DNA from: Brevibacterium sp. RIT 803
GTDB lineage: Bacteria; Actinomycetota; Actinomycetes; Actinomycetales; Brevibacteriaceae
Reading direction: 5' to 3'
NCBI RefSeq assembly: GCF_016892625.1
Contig: NZ_JAFEMW010000003.1
Coordinates: 186,001 to 250,000, forward strand
Length of the DNA: 64,000 bases
Shown: positions 24,466 to 33,457 of the stretch, piece after piece
How positions within the stretch are numbered: the first letter of the stretch is position 1
Layout: each line of letters begins with the position of its first letter
Position numbers and translations under genes: made by a program
The notes under the pieces: model-generated
The model's input: the letters and a program-made list of their open reading frames with translations, nothing else
Told to the model about the DNA's origin: nothing
Databases searched by the model: none

Positions 24466-25935
24466 TCAATGCTCGTCGGCTTCCCTCGAGTCGGTCAGCG
24501 TGCGAATCCCGATGACCGACATCACCAGCACGATACCGGCGAGGACCGTGAACGAAATCTGCTGTGAGTGCACGAAGCCGGCAACCGTCGCCGAATCCCA
24601 GGCCCCCTGCGGCAGTGTGCTGCCGAGAACCGTGGCCATGATCGTGCCGACTATCGCAACGCCCACTGCATTGCCGAGCTCTTGAGCGGTGTCGTTGAGC
24701 GCCGATCCGATCGACGTGTGCGTCTCAGGCAGGGCGCCGAGGAGGGCGACCGCACCAGTCGTCATGATCGTCCGCATCCCCATAGTCATGATGAGCATCC
24801 CGACCGCGCACCAGAGGAAGCCGTGTGTGAGCGCGAAGATCCAGATGATGAGGCTGACGAGGACGAGCGCAATACCGCCGATCGAGGTCTTACGGTGGCC
24901 GAATCGGGCCACGGCGCGATCGACGAACGGGCCGGCGAGCAGCATGCCCGCGACGAACGGAAGGTTCGCCAATCCCGCCTGGAATGCGGACCAACCCCAG
25001 GCGAACTGGTAGAGCTGAGTCGAGACGAACATGACTCCGACCATGGCGATCATTGTCGCGGTCTGCAGAATCGCTGACCCGCTCACTGTCGGCAGGGCGA
25101 GCAGTTTGAGATCGAGCATCGGATCCTCGGCGGTCTTCTCACGCCAGATGAATCCGGCAAGGGAGAGCACACCGGCGGCGAAGACGATCACCGTCAACGG
25201 TGCAGCCCAACCGTTTTCGACCCCAGCGGTGAAGCCGTAGAGGAGGAAGCCCAGCGAGGCCACAGACAAGATGCCGCCGGGAATGTCGGCACCGCCTTCG
25301 CGACGGTCTGCCGGGTCGTCCTCGGCGACCCCGAAACGCACACCGAGCCAGGCGATGACCGCGACAGGGGCGTTGACCACCAAGAGTGCCTGCCAGGGCA
25401 GATTCGTGATCGCCAATCCGGCGATGGTCGGGCCCACGGCGAAGCCGATCATCGAGACGACCACGATGAGGCCGATCGCCCTCGTGCGCAGGTCATCACG
25501 GTCGAAGAGGCGGAAGATCAACGACATGGTCAATGGGGCGATGAATGCGGCGAAGACTCCTGCCAGTGCTCGCACCGCGATCAGCTGTGCGGGCGTGGAG
25601 ACGAGCAGCACCGCGAGTCCGGTGAGACCGAACAGCACGAGGCCGAAGAGGAGGGTCCGACGGCGACCGAGCTTGTCGCCCATCGTCCCGCCAACCATGA
25701 GCAACCCGCCGAACGTCAGCGAATAGGCGCCGACGATCCACTGCAGGTCTGCTGGAGAAGCGCTGAGGTCTCGCCCGATCGTGGGCAGAGCGACGTTGAG
25801 AATCGAGTTGTCGACCATCTCGACGAGCATGGTCAGACACAGAGCGAGAAGAGCGGGCCAAGCAGCTCGGAGACTCTGCGGTTTGCGTGCTTGCGTATCG
25901 GCGGATGAGGTGATCGAGGAGTATGGGGAGGACAT
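24466..25935 (-). CDS. DHA2-family (EmrB/QacA-type) MFS efflux transporter
   Basis: 489 residues from ATG 25935, preceded by AAAGGA; the open frame upstream runs through the promoter region and is not protein-like. SILNVALPTIGRDLSAS, LQWIVGAYSLTFGGLLMVGG, TMGDKLGRRRTLLFGLVLFG (motif A) and MIGFAVGPTIAGLAI (motif C, antiporter signature) are in place, with 13-14 predicted helices. It probably exports drugs or toxic organic molecules using the proton gradient. It diverges from a TetR gene across a 165-bp region carrying four evenly spaced palindromes, so repression by that TetR protein is likely. Confidence 0.92.
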   Translation of the reverse strand: MSSPYSSITSSADTQARKPQSLRAAWPALLALCLTMLVEMVDNSILNVALPTIGRDLSASPADLQWIVGAYSLTFGGLLMVGGTMGDKLGRRRTLLFGLVLFGLTGLAVLLVSTPAQLIAVRALAGVFAAFIAPLTMSLIFRLFDRDDLRTRAIGLIVVVSMIGFAVGPTIAGLAITNLPWQALLVVNAPVAVIAWLGVRFGVAEDDPADRREGGADIPGGILSVASLGFLLYGFTAGVENGWAAPLTVIVFAAGVLSLAGFIWREKTAEDPMLDLKLLALPTVSGSAILQTATMIAMVGVMFVSTQLYQFAWGWSAFQAGLANLPFVAGMLLAGPFVDRAVARFGHRKTSIGGIALVLVSLIIWIFALTHGFLWCAVGMLIMTMGMRTIMTTGAVALLGALPETHTSIGSALNDTAQELGNAVGVAIVGTIMATVLGSTLPQGAWDSATVAGFVHSQQISFTVLAGIVLVMSVIGIRTLTDSREADEH

Positions 25936-26001
25936 GTAGGTCCTTTCGCGGGTAGGTCGAAAGGTCGGCGGGAGTGCCGGCGAGAGAAGAACGTTGCGAT
26001 C

Positions 26002-26067
26002 GAACAATGTTCGCCAATGGAACGACGTTCGATGCATCGAACTGTGTTCGAGGATAGAACGGTGTTT
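26002..26067. promoter_or_regulatory. Array of four evenly spaced TetR-type operators
   Basis: Four 11-bp palindromes of the form GAAC-N3-GTTC: GAACAATGTTC (26002), GAACGACGTTC (26020), GAACTGTGTTC (26039) and the degenerate GAACGGTGTTT (26057). The first two are perfect apart from the central base. Start-to-start distances are 18, 19 and 18 bp. They fill the region between the efflux pump and the tetR gene, ending 33 bp before the tetR start. Confidence 0.75.
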
Positions 26068-26100
26068 GATTGAATGCAAGTCTCTCGGTAGATTCAAGGC

Positions 26101-26970
26101 ATGGCATCTGAGACTCCCCCGCGTCCGCGAGGCGACCACAACGTGAATTCACGCAGCCAGGACCCTCGTGATTCATCGACGGACGCTCAACGCAGGAGCA
26201 TTCCCTCCCGACGCCGAGGTGGTCGTGGGGTGGCGCGCACGCGTACGTCCCTCTCGCTGGAGCAGATCATCGAGGCCGCGATCACCACGCTCGACGCCGT
26301 TGGGGCGGAGAAGATGACACTGCGCGGACTGGCCGCACAGCTCGACAGCGGCGTGGCCAGTCTCTACTGGTACGCCGCCGGCAAGGACCAACTGATGGCC
26401 ATCGTCTCCGATGAGCTGCTGGGACGTGCATTGGACGAGGCCGAGGCCCTCGAACGTGCTGATCAGCCGCACCCGAAGCAGTTTGAGAACTATCCTCCCC
26501 CTGAGCCCGATGGCCGCACGAGCACCGGTACCGCTGAGGGCCTGCTGCAGATTCGACGGCTCGTCCTGTGCCTGTTCGTCCAGATGCTCGAGCACCGCTG
26601 GCTGGCCTCCCAGCTCATCAAGGCGGGCCCCGATGAGCAGAATTCGCTGACCTACTGGGAGCTGGTCGGTCAGGCCCTCCAGAATAGTGGGCTGGACCTG
26701 ACCCGCCAGCTTCAGGCGTCAATGGTCGTGTCCACCTATGCTTCCGGCATGGGCGCGGAAGTCTCTCAGCGTGCGATCGAACGTGAAGCCGCCGAGGATG
26801 CCGAAGCCCAACAGACTGCCCAGATCGACCACTGGGCAAGTTTCAGTGAAGAAGACTTCCCCTTCGTGCACTCCGTGCTCGGCGAGTTCGAGAATCTCGA
26901 CGAGGCATCGGACTTCATCATGGGCCTCGACCTCGTTCTGTCAGGCCTGGAACGCCTCACCTGGGACTGA
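26101..26970 (+). CDS. TetR-family repressor, probable regulator of the DHA2 pump
   Basis: 289 residues, longer than most TetR proteins because of a 50-residue basic, disordered N-terminal arm (SRSQDPRDSSTDAQRR, SRRRGGRG). The helix-turn-helix is LSLEQIIEAAITTLDAVG and MTLRGLAAQLDSGVASLYWY (about residues 50-90), followed by GKDQLMAIVSDELLG and a ligand domain resembling the TetR_C class-A group. A short A-rich region and no strong ribosome binding site precede ATG 26101, so a later start is possible. It diverges from the DHA2 pump across four operator-like palindromes, the standard tetR-pump arrangement. Confidence 0.88.
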   Translation: MASETPPRPRGDHNVNSRSQDPRDSSTDAQRRSIPSRRRGGRGVARTRTSLSLEQIIEAAITTLDAVGAEKMTLRGLAAQLDSGVASLYWYAAGKDQLMAIVSDELLGRALDEAEALERADQPHPKQFENYPPPEPDGRTSTGTAEGLLQIRRLVLCLFVQMLEHRWLASQLIKAGPDEQNSLTYWELVGQALQNSGLDLTRQLQASMVVSTYASGMGAEVSQRAIEREAAEDAEAQQTAQIDHWASFSEEDFPFVHSVLGEFENLDEASDFIMGLDLVLSGLERLTWD

Positions 26971-26995
26971 ACTGCTTGAAGGGTGAGGCTACGAC

Positions 26996-29344
26996 TCAGA
27001 ACCCGTCGAGCTGCTCGAGGAGTTCGCCCACTGTGGCCACGGGCAGCGAGCACTGCGTCCCTCGGCAGACGATCGCTGTACCTTCGGGCACCTCGACCTC
27101 GGATCCGCTCACGCCCGGGACTCCGGTAGAAGTGGTCAGGAGCGTGACCGCAGGGTGCCGGGCAGCAAATCCGCTCAACTCGGCATTTCGAGTGGCCACA
27201 CGCACCGGGCTGAGTGCTCGTTCGGACTGCCACAGCGCGTGACCGCAGCCGCGCGGGGCTCGGCCGGCGAGTGCCCTATAGACACCGAGCAGGCGATCGC
27301 GCAGTTCAAGAAGTCCTCCAGTGCTCAGATCCTCAGCCTCAGCGGTGCCAGCGGACGAGTCGCCACCCACCGCAAGACTGGCTGTCGGGCCATTTCCAAC
27401 ACTGCTGTCGACACCGAGCTCTGCGAGCAGAAGCGCCACCTCTGCTGCGGCAGATCTGCCGGAGGGCACCGTGTTATCCACCGGATCGGATGCTCTCACA
27501 CTCAGGATCTCGTCGCCCATGGAGTCGAATACCTCGAGCGTCTCCCCTTCAGCAGTGAAGTCGGCGAACATCGTCGCGCTCAACGACACCAGGTCACTCA
27601 CCTGCACGGACGCCCCCGGCAGCTGTCGAACTGTGATGCCGGCAGTGATGAACTGTGCCCAGTCAGCGAGTCCGGCCTGGCCGGGTCCAGGTGTGTCGCC
27701 GGTGAAGCTGCGGCGGACGTTGAGCCTCGAATCGGAGCTGGCACCACCGGCGCTCACGTCTGAGTCGCCGTCAACGCGTGGACCGGAGTCGCCGAAGCGC
27801 GCCAGCATCGCGTCCCACAGATGGACTGCCGCACTCCCCCAGCTCACCGACGCATCAGTGTCTGCGGAAGCCCCGGCATCACTCGTCGCGTCCGCATCGC
27901 CTGTGGAACCGGTGTACAGCGCCGCTTCGGCCAGAGCCGTCACTGCCAGTGAATTCCATTCGGTGATCGTCTTCTCATCCCGCGCCGGCTGGGACCGCTG
28001 CTCCAGCAATTCTCTGAGCCCGGATCGTTGCGCGGCCGTCGCCGAGGTGGCCCACGGCGCGGGATGCTCCTCGTCGAAGGGCACCTCGTCCATGCCCAAC
28101 CAGTCGATGATCCGGATGGCGGCGATGACGTTCCCGGAGAGCTCTGCGCCAGCCGGCGATTCGACGAGTTGGAGCAGCCCCTCCTGCCCCACCTCGGCAA
28201 ACTCCTCGGGTGTCACGACGTAAGCGGCGCCCTCTTCCAGCACACCGTCAGCGTTGAGGGAGTCCGCGTCGAGCGCGGCGATGAAGCGGTCCCCGTCGGA
28301 CATGTCCGCGTTGAGGAAATTCGCGGTGTCGGTGACCTCGCGTTCGGCGAGCGCCAACCACTTAGAATCCGGGTTGAGCGCGCGTTCGACCTTCGCCCAC
28401 TGGACGGCGGCGCGCAGGTAGAGCGCATTGTCGTAGAGCATCTTCTCGAAGTGCGGCACGAACCACTGCCGGTCGACGCTGTAGCGGGCGATGCCGCCGC
28501 GCACCTGGTCACGCATGCCGCCGCTCGCGATCCGTGCGAAGGTGCTGCGCACCGCGATGAGGCAGTCTAGGACGAGCTCGCCCTCGAGATGTCCGTCGGC
28601 GCCGACCCTGTCGACCTTTCCGGGAGCAAGGCCCCCTTCCCTCGCCGAGGTGGTCCCACCCAATCGTACGAATGTGGCCAAGAGCTGCATGAGGTTCATC
28701 AGCGGCGGGAACTTCGGTGCCTTGCCGAACCCGCCCCACGCGGGGTCATACGAGTCGAGCAGGGACTCGGCTGCCGAGTCGAGCTCCTCGGCGCTCAGCA
28801 GTTGGGAGGCGGCTTCGGCCGGCAGGGCATCCGAGACGGCGCTGGCCATATCGGCGAGCCCACGATCCAGGCGTTTGGTCATCTCGGTCACCTCGTCCCG
28901 ACGCTCCATCCACGACTGGGACACGGCCGCGAGCACCTGGGTGAACGCGGGCAGGTTCCCCCGCGGTGCCGGCGGGAAGTACGTCCCAGCGTAGAAGGGA
29001 CTGCCTTCGGGTGTGGCGAAGATCGTCATCGGCCAGCCGCCCTGTCCACGCATCGCCTGGAGGGCGTTCATGTAATAGGAGTCGATGTCCGGGAGCTCTT
29101 CGCGGTCGATCTTGATCGGCAGGAAGTTCTCGTTGATGACGCGGGCTATGGCCTCGTCCTCGAAGGATTCGTGGGCCATGACGTGGCACCAATGGCATGT
29201 GGAGTACCCGATCGAGACGAGCAGCGGCACGTCTCGACGGGCCGCCTCGGCGAGGTTGTCCTTCGTCCACATCCGCCAGTCGACGGGATTGTCGGCGTGG
29301 GCGCGGAGGTACGGACTGGTGGACGACGCGAGTTCATTGGCCAT
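26996..29344 (-). CDS. Thioredoxin-domain protein of the YyaL/SPATA20 (DUF255) family
   Basis: 782 residues. The thioredoxin-like domain opens with SPYLRAHADNPVDWRMW and has STCHWCHVMAHESFED (Cys50 and Cys53, the family's CHWC motif), INENFLPIKIDREELPDID and GQGGWPMTIFATPEGSPFY. The six-hairpin glycosidase-like part follows (VRGGIARYSVDRQWFVPHFE, KMLYDN). Family members are usually 650-700 residues; the excess comes from low-complexity Ser/Asp/Ala inserts (STGDADATSDAGASADTDA and AGTAEAEDL) in the C-terminal half. Cytoplasmic; molecular role is not established for the family, although carbohydrate-epimerase-like folds are known. Confidence 0.88.
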   Translation of the reverse strand: MANELASSTSPYLRAHADNPVDWRMWTKDNLAEAARRDVPLLVSIGYSTCHWCHVMAHESFEDEAIARVINENFLPIKIDREELPDIDSYYMNALQAMRGQGGWPMTIFATPEGSPFYAGTYFPPAPRGNLPAFTQVLAAVSQSWMERRDEVTEMTKRLDRGLADMASAVSDALPAEAASQLLSAEELDSAAESLLDSYDPAWGGFGKAPKFPPLMNLMQLLATFVRLGGTTSAREGGLAPGKVDRVGADGHLEGELVLDCLIAVRSTFARIASGGMRDQVRGGIARYSVDRQWFVPHFEKMLYDNALYLRAAVQWAKVERALNPDSKWLALAEREVTDTANFLNADMSDGDRFIAALDADSLNADGVLEEGAAYVVTPEEFAEVGQEGLLQLVESPAGAELSGNVIAAIRIIDWLGMDEVPFDEEHPAPWATSATAAQRSGLRELLEQRSQPARDEKTITEWNSLAVTALAEAALYTGSTGDADATSDAGASADTDASVSWGSAAVHLWDAMLARFGDSGPRVDGDSDVSAGGASSDSRLNVRRSFTGDTPGPGQAGLADWAQFITAGITVRQLPGASVQVSDLVSLSATMFADFTAEGETLEVFDSMGDEILSVRASDPVDNTVPSGRSAAAEVALLLAELGVDSSVGNGPTASLAVGGDSSAGTAEAEDLSTGGLLELRDRLLGVYRALAGRAPRGCGHALWQSERALSPVRVATRNAELSGFAARHPAVTLLTTSTGVPGVSGSEVEVPEGTAIVCRGTQCSLPVATVGELLEQLDGF

Positions 29345-29493
29345 GGTCCCAGCGTCTCATCCGGAGGCCCCTGCTGAGAACCGGCCCTTCATTCCACCGG
29401 CCCTGACCATGGCGTCGACCGCTGCTCAGAACCATCCCTTTACCGACAAGCCACGTGGTCAAAAAGCGTATGGTTCTGTGGGATGATTCCACC

Positions 29494-30384
29494 ATGGATG
29501 AGGTGACGTATTCGCAGACGAAAAGTCCTGGAGCAGGTACCGCCGAGGACCAGAATCCTGCTCTCAGCGGCGCCCTGACCCCGATGCGCTTCACAGTGGT
29601 CGCACTCGCGTTCGTCGTTCATTTCGTCGCTTGGATCGGCTACTGCGCACTCATGGTCGCCTCGTCCAACTACTACTTCGCCCAGGGCGTGCCCACCGGA
29701 GTCGCCATGTTCGTCCTGGCTTGTGTGGCCGGTGCCGCTGCCATCGTCATCGCGCGCGAGCTGCCGCCCATCCCGCGCAGCATTGTCACCGTGCTCAGCA
29801 TTGCTGTCTTCGGAATCTCCGGCCTCGCCGAGGTGGTCGGACGCGTCGAACGACCGACGCCGGAACTGATGGTTGTGACCTTCGCAGAAATTGTCCCGCT
29901 CATCGGCATGTTCGTCTTCCCCTTCATCATCGCGGGGGTCCTCGTTGCAGTGGCGAGCAAGCCTGCGGTGGCGGGCCGGCCGACAGTCGGCGCAGGTATC
30001 GTGCTTCTTGCCTGTGTGGTGATCGCGTTCTGCTGCCTCCTGCCGTACTTCGGGGTCCTCGATCCGACTGCGCTGCCCTCATGGTTCAGGACGGAGTTGC
30101 CGATCGCACTGAACTCCGGAGTCGGCACGGTTGCCGTGGCGTTCGTGCTTGGGCGTGTGCAGCTCCGCGCCCTGTCGTTCGGCTGGTCTCTGGCCATCCG
30201 AGCCTTCGGCTTCGTCACCCTGGCTTGCGGAATGCACCTGTGCAGCCTCTCGACAGGTCTGCTCGTGGGCTTCTATCCTCTTGGCGACGGCGGCAGGATG
30301 TTCTGGAGGGGAGCCACGTTGGGGTTCCCCATCGGCGCAGCGGCCCTGCTCGTCTCTGTGGCAGCGGCGAGGCGTCGGCGCTGA
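29494..30384 (+). CDS. Seven-helix integral membrane protein, unknown function
   Basis: 296 residues from ATG 29494 (in-frame starts at 29455 and 29470 have no ribosome binding site). After a polar N-terminal 25 residues, about seven to eight hydrophobic helices follow, for example VVALAFVVHFVAWIGYCALM, GVAMFVLACVAGAAAIVIA, IVPLIGMFVFPFIIAGVLVA and GIVLLACVVIAFCCLLPY. It ends in a basic AAARRRR-like tail typical of the cytoplasmic side. I recognise no family motif. It diverges from the DUF255 gene and converges with the glycerophosphodiesterase gene with 2 bp between. Confidence 0.6.
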   Translation: MDEVTYSQTKSPGAGTAEDQNPALSGALTPMRFTVVALAFVVHFVAWIGYCALMVASSNYYFAQGVPTGVAMFVLACVAGAAAIVIARELPPIPRSIVTVLSIAVFGISGLAEVVGRVERPTPELMVVTFAEIVPLIGMFVFPFIIAGVLVAVASKPAVAGRPTVGAGIVLLACVVIAFCCLLPYFGVLDPTALPSWFRTELPIALNSGVGTVAVAFVLGRVQLRALSFGWSLAIRAFGFVTLACGMHLCSLSTGLLVGFYPLGDGGRMFWRGATLGFPIGAAALLVSVAAARRRR

Positions 30385-30386
30385 CC

Positions 30387-31202
30387 TCAGAGGTCTTCGA
30401 CGACCGCGACGAGCCGGTCGGGCCTGTTGGTGATGATGCCATCGGCGCCGAGGTCGACAGCCTTCTCCATGTCTTCGACGCTGTCGACGGTCCACACAAG
30501 GCTCGACATCCCCAGCTCGTGAACATGGCCGAGGAAGGTGGCATCGGCCGCGATGTACTGGGGATTGACCTGATCGACCCAGGTGGCAAAGTCGCGCAGT
30601 TCGTCCGGGCAGGGCCGCCCCAGAACCCCGACGGGGATCTCCGGCGCCAGCGCGTGGAACTCACGAATGAAGGCCCAGTCACCGGACTGGACGACGAGCA
30701 TCCCCGCCGCCAATGCCCGGTCCAGATAGTCAGGCGATGCGGTCAGAGATTCAACGAGCGCCTGGGCGAACCCCGGGTATTGGGTGGGGTGTTTGACCTC
30801 GAGGAGCAGCCCGGTGCGGGTCACGTGCACCAGATCGAGCACCTCGGCGAGAAGAGGGACCCGGACGCCGGTGAACGATTCGGACTTCCAGCTGCCCGCG
30901 TCGAGGCTGGCGATCTCTGCTGTGGTCATGGTCTTCACGCTGTAGTCCGTGCGGTCAGGATGGGCGAGGCGGACATTCGTCGTCCGCTCCACGGTGACAT
31001 CGTGGATGACGACGAGTTCTCCGTCAGCATTCATGTGCACGTCGATCTCGAGCATGTCGGTGCCCTGGTCGATGGCGGCGACGAAGGCCGGGATCGTGTT
31101 CTCCGGATAGTCAGCCGACGCGCCACGATGCGCGATGACCAGAGGCGGAACCCGGGTGTGGGTGACGGCCTCGGAGGCGTGGTTTGCGAGGGTGATTGGC
31201 AT
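30387..31202 (-). CDS. Glycerophosphodiester phosphodiesterase family protein
   Basis: 271 residues. PPLVIAHRGASADYPENTIP has the family's HRG and E-N active-site residues (His25, Arg26, Glu33-Asn34 by count), then DMLEIDVHMNADGELVVIHD with E-x-D and the second catalytic His. The barrel ends with GADGIITNRPD, also conserved. No signal peptide, so it is cytoplasmic, releasing alcohols from glycerophosphodiesters. ATG 31202 follows GAGGAG at longish spacing. Stand-alone gene. Confidence 0.92.
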   Translation of the reverse strand: MPITLANHASEAVTHTRVPPLVIAHRGASADYPENTIPAFVAAIDQGTDMLEIDVHMNADGELVVIHDVTVERTTNVRLAHPDRTDYSVKTMTTAEIASLDAGSWKSESFTGVRVPLLAEVLDLVHVTRTGLLLEVKHPTQYPGFAQALVESLTASPDYLDRALAAGMLVVQSGDWAFIREFHALAPEIPVGVLGRPCPDELRDFATWVDQVNPQYIAADATFLGHVHELGMSSLVWTVDSVEDMEKAVDLGADGIITNRPDRLVAVVEDL

Positions 31203-31540
31203 GGCGGGGACTCCTCAGAGTTGGCGACTCGGTGCAGGCTCGAGCGGCCGATGGTGCAGTGTATTGCGGACAACCCTAAGCAACCCGAGCAATGAACGGA
31301 TGATGTCTGGGTAGACGCGACGTGAATGCTGGCTGGGTCAAGCGTCAGTTTCGGTCGGCTTCCGCCTTCCTGAGGGGATTTCACCTGTGTGAGGGACTTG
31401 CACAAGGGCGATGTCATGCGTTTCCTCACTTCGGTGGCAGACTGGAGGGCAACTGCAGAAGTAGCACATGGTGTTCACACACCCACATAGCCGCACACCC
31501 ACATACCAAGCACTGAGCTTGTCGAAGGAGGCATAGATCG
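31203..31540. other. 338-bp non-coding region upstream of the AGCS symporter
   Basis: Divergent promoter region between the glycerophosphodiesterase (-) and symporter (+) genes. CACACCCACATA occurs at 31478 and again at 31494 (12-bp direct repeat, 16-bp period), 50-60 bp before the symporter start. I looked for a glycine riboswitch, common before AGCS genes, and found none of its conserved segments. Nothing else can be assigned. Confidence 0.6.
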
Positions 31541-33034
31541 ATGGAGATGCTCCAGAGCGCATTCGACAGCGTCAGCGGAGTCATCACGTACGTTCTCGTC
31601 GCAGTTCTCATCCCCACAGGGTTGTACTTCACGATTCGTACGGGTGCCGTCCAGCTGCGGCTGCTGCCCGAAATGTTCCGCACGATCGTGGAGCCCGGCG
31701 GACACGATTCCGACGGCAATCGGAACATCTCTCCGTTCCGTGCCTTCTCCATCTCCGCCGCCTCTCGTGTCGGCACGGCCAATATCGCCGGTGTCGCTCT
31801 TGCCATCTCCTTGGGCGGTCCCGGTGCGGTGTTCTGGATGTGGCTGACTGCCATCGTCGGCGGCGCCACTGCCTTCGCTGAGTCCGCACTCGGGCAGCTC
31901 TACAAGGAAAAGGACGGGCCGAACTTCCGGGGCGGTCCTGCGTACTACATCAACCGCGCGCTGAACATGAAGTGGCTCGGTCTGGTCTTCGCAGTCATCG
32001 TCGCCATCACCTATGGCATCGTCTTCAACTCCGTGCAGTCGAACTCTATCGTCGACGCTGTCGGAGCATCATTCAACGTCGACGATTCCAACTTCGCCTT
32101 CACCGCAATCACTGGTGTGGTCGTCGCGGTCGGGGCCTACCTGATCTTCGCCGGTGGTGCCAAGCGCATCTCGAACGTCTCCGCATACCTCGTCCCGATC
32201 ATGGCCGGACTGTATCTGATCGTCGGCATCATCGTAGTGGCGATCAACCTCGGCGCTGTCCCCGGAATGATCGTCACCATCTTCAGCGACGCGTTCAGCT
32301 TCAACTCGATCGCTGGAGGCTCGATCGGCTCGATCATGCTCATCGGTGTTCAGCGCGGCCTGTTCTCGAATGAGGCCGGCATCGGTTCGGTCCCGAACGC
32401 GGCGGCGACGGCGTCGGCATCGCACCCAGCCAAGCAGGGCTTCGTTCAGGCACTCGGCGTGTACTTCGACACGATCCTCGTCTGCTCGATCACCGCTTTC
32501 ATCATCCTCCTATCGAACCCGGACTACGGCAGCTCGGCCGAGGGGGTCCAGCTGACGCAGACTGCCTTGAGCGGACAGCTCGGCCAGTGGGCGATCCACT
32601 TCCTCACGTTCGCAATCTTCCTCTTCGCGTTCACGTCGATCCTCGGCAACTACTACTACGGCGAAGCCAATATCGAGCATCTGACCCGCAGCAGGACCGC
32701 GCTGCGCATCTATCAGGTGATCGTGATGGTGGCTGTCTTCATCGGCGGGATCGCCGCACTCGACCTGGTCTGGACGGCGGCAGACATCTTCATGGCGATT
32801 ATGGCGCTGATCAACCTGTTCGCGCTCCTGATGCTCTCCCCTGTGGTGTTCAGCCTGTTGAAGAACTATATGGAGCAGCGTCGCGCTGGGCTGGAGCCGA
32901 TCTTCCGCCGCGGTGACCTTCCCACCTTCAAACGCATCAACACCGATGTCGACGCCTGGGACGGCACGGACGAAGTCACCACGGCGAAGTTCTGGCAGGA
33001 CCGTGGCAAGAAGGTACGCCCGGACGACGAGTGA
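31541..33034 (+). CDS. AGCS-family sodium:alanine/glycine symporter
   Basis: 497 residues. SPFRAFSISAASRVGTANIA and GVALAISLGGPGAVFWMW near residues 64-102 are the AGCS signature (G-x-G-N-I-x-G); KEKDGPNFRGGPAYYINRAL and LFSNEAGIGSVPNAAATA near 275 are equally typical. About eleven membrane helices. It imports alanine, glycine or serine with sodium. A GAAGGAGG ribosome binding site precedes ATG 31541. Position near ectoine, serine and glycine genes suits amino-acid uptake. A strong hairpin follows the stop codon. Confidence 0.93.
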   Translation: MEMLQSAFDSVSGVITYVLVAVLIPTGLYFTIRTGAVQLRLLPEMFRTIVEPGGHDSDGNRNISPFRAFSISAASRVGTANIAGVALAISLGGPGAVFWMWLTAIVGGATAFAESALGQLYKEKDGPNFRGGPAYYINRALNMKWLGLVFAVIVAITYGIVFNSVQSNSIVDAVGASFNVDDSNFAFTAITGVVVAVGAYLIFAGGAKRISNVSAYLVPIMAGLYLIVGIIVVAINLGAVPGMIVTIFSDAFSFNSIAGGSIGSIMLIGVQRGLFSNEAGIGSVPNAAATASASHPAKQGFVQALGVYFDTILVCSITAFIILLSNPDYGSSAEGVQLTQTALSGQLGQWAIHFLTFAIFLFAFTSILGNYYYGEANIEHLTRSRTALRIYQVIVMVAVFIGGIAALDLVWTAADIFMAIMALINLFALLMLSPVVFSLLKNYMEQRRAGLEPIFRRGDLPTFKRINTDVDAWDGTDEVTTAKFWQDRGKKVRPDDE

Positions 33035-33059
33035 TGCTGCCAGCACAGTGATCGTGAAG

Positions 33060-33099
33060 CCACATCGGGCGTCCCCTTCTCAGGGAGCGCCCGATGTGG
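33060..33099 (+). terminator. Strong hairpin after the symporter gene
   Basis: CCACATCGGGCG and CGCCCGATGTGG give a perfect 12-bp stem with further CCC/GGG pairing inside the loop, beginning 26 bp after the symporter stop. No T-tract follows. Confidence 0.7.
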
Positions 33100-33132
33100 T
33101 CTCCAATGTCCTCTACATAGGAGAAAGTTCCC

Positions 33133-33432
33133 ATGACTGTGGATCGCACAGAATTGGCCGAATCCCTCGCCGAGGCGACCGGATGGTCGGTCACGGCCGA
33201 TTCCCATCGAGTGACGTTCACCAATGATGATCCACCGCAGGTGGTTATCTGGACGGTCACCGATGCGGACCTCGGGCGCATCCGTTACTACGAGAACCTC
33301 CGCGCAGCAGGGTACGGGGGCCGCAAGACCGCCGATCTCGGGGCCTTGTGGCTGCCTCTCGCCGAAGCGCTAGGTCCGTTCGAAGGATCCCGGGGATATA
33401 TGCAGGGGGCAGACCTGACAATCCGCGAGTGA
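33133..33432 (+). CDS. Small soluble protein of unknown function
   Basis: 99 residues, with AGGAG nine bases before ATG 33133. Sequence is soluble and mixed (ESLAEATGWSVTADSHRVTF, WTVTDADLGRIRYYENLR, GALWLPLAEALGPFEG). I recognise no family. It lies just beyond the hairpin after the symporter, so it probably has its own promoter in the 98-bp gap, and converges with the secreted-protein gene. Confidence 0.65.
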   Translation: MTVDRTELAESLAEATGWSVTADSHRVTFTNDDPPQVVIWTVTDADLGRIRYYENLRAAGYGGRKTADLGALWLPLAEALGPFEGSRGYMQGADLTIRE

Positions 33433-33457
33433 CTTGCCAGTCGTCACTCGCGGACAG

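Noticed and set aside
29631..31295. 554-residue open frame spanning two genes on the plus strand
   Set aside because: It covers parts of the membrane protein and, antisense, the glycerophosphodiesterase; both of those have clear coding character.
31203..31540. Second glycine riboswitch ahead of the AGCS symporter
   Set aside because: Searched for the GCGCCGAAGGNGCAA and ACTCTCAGGC blocks on the plus strand; none found.
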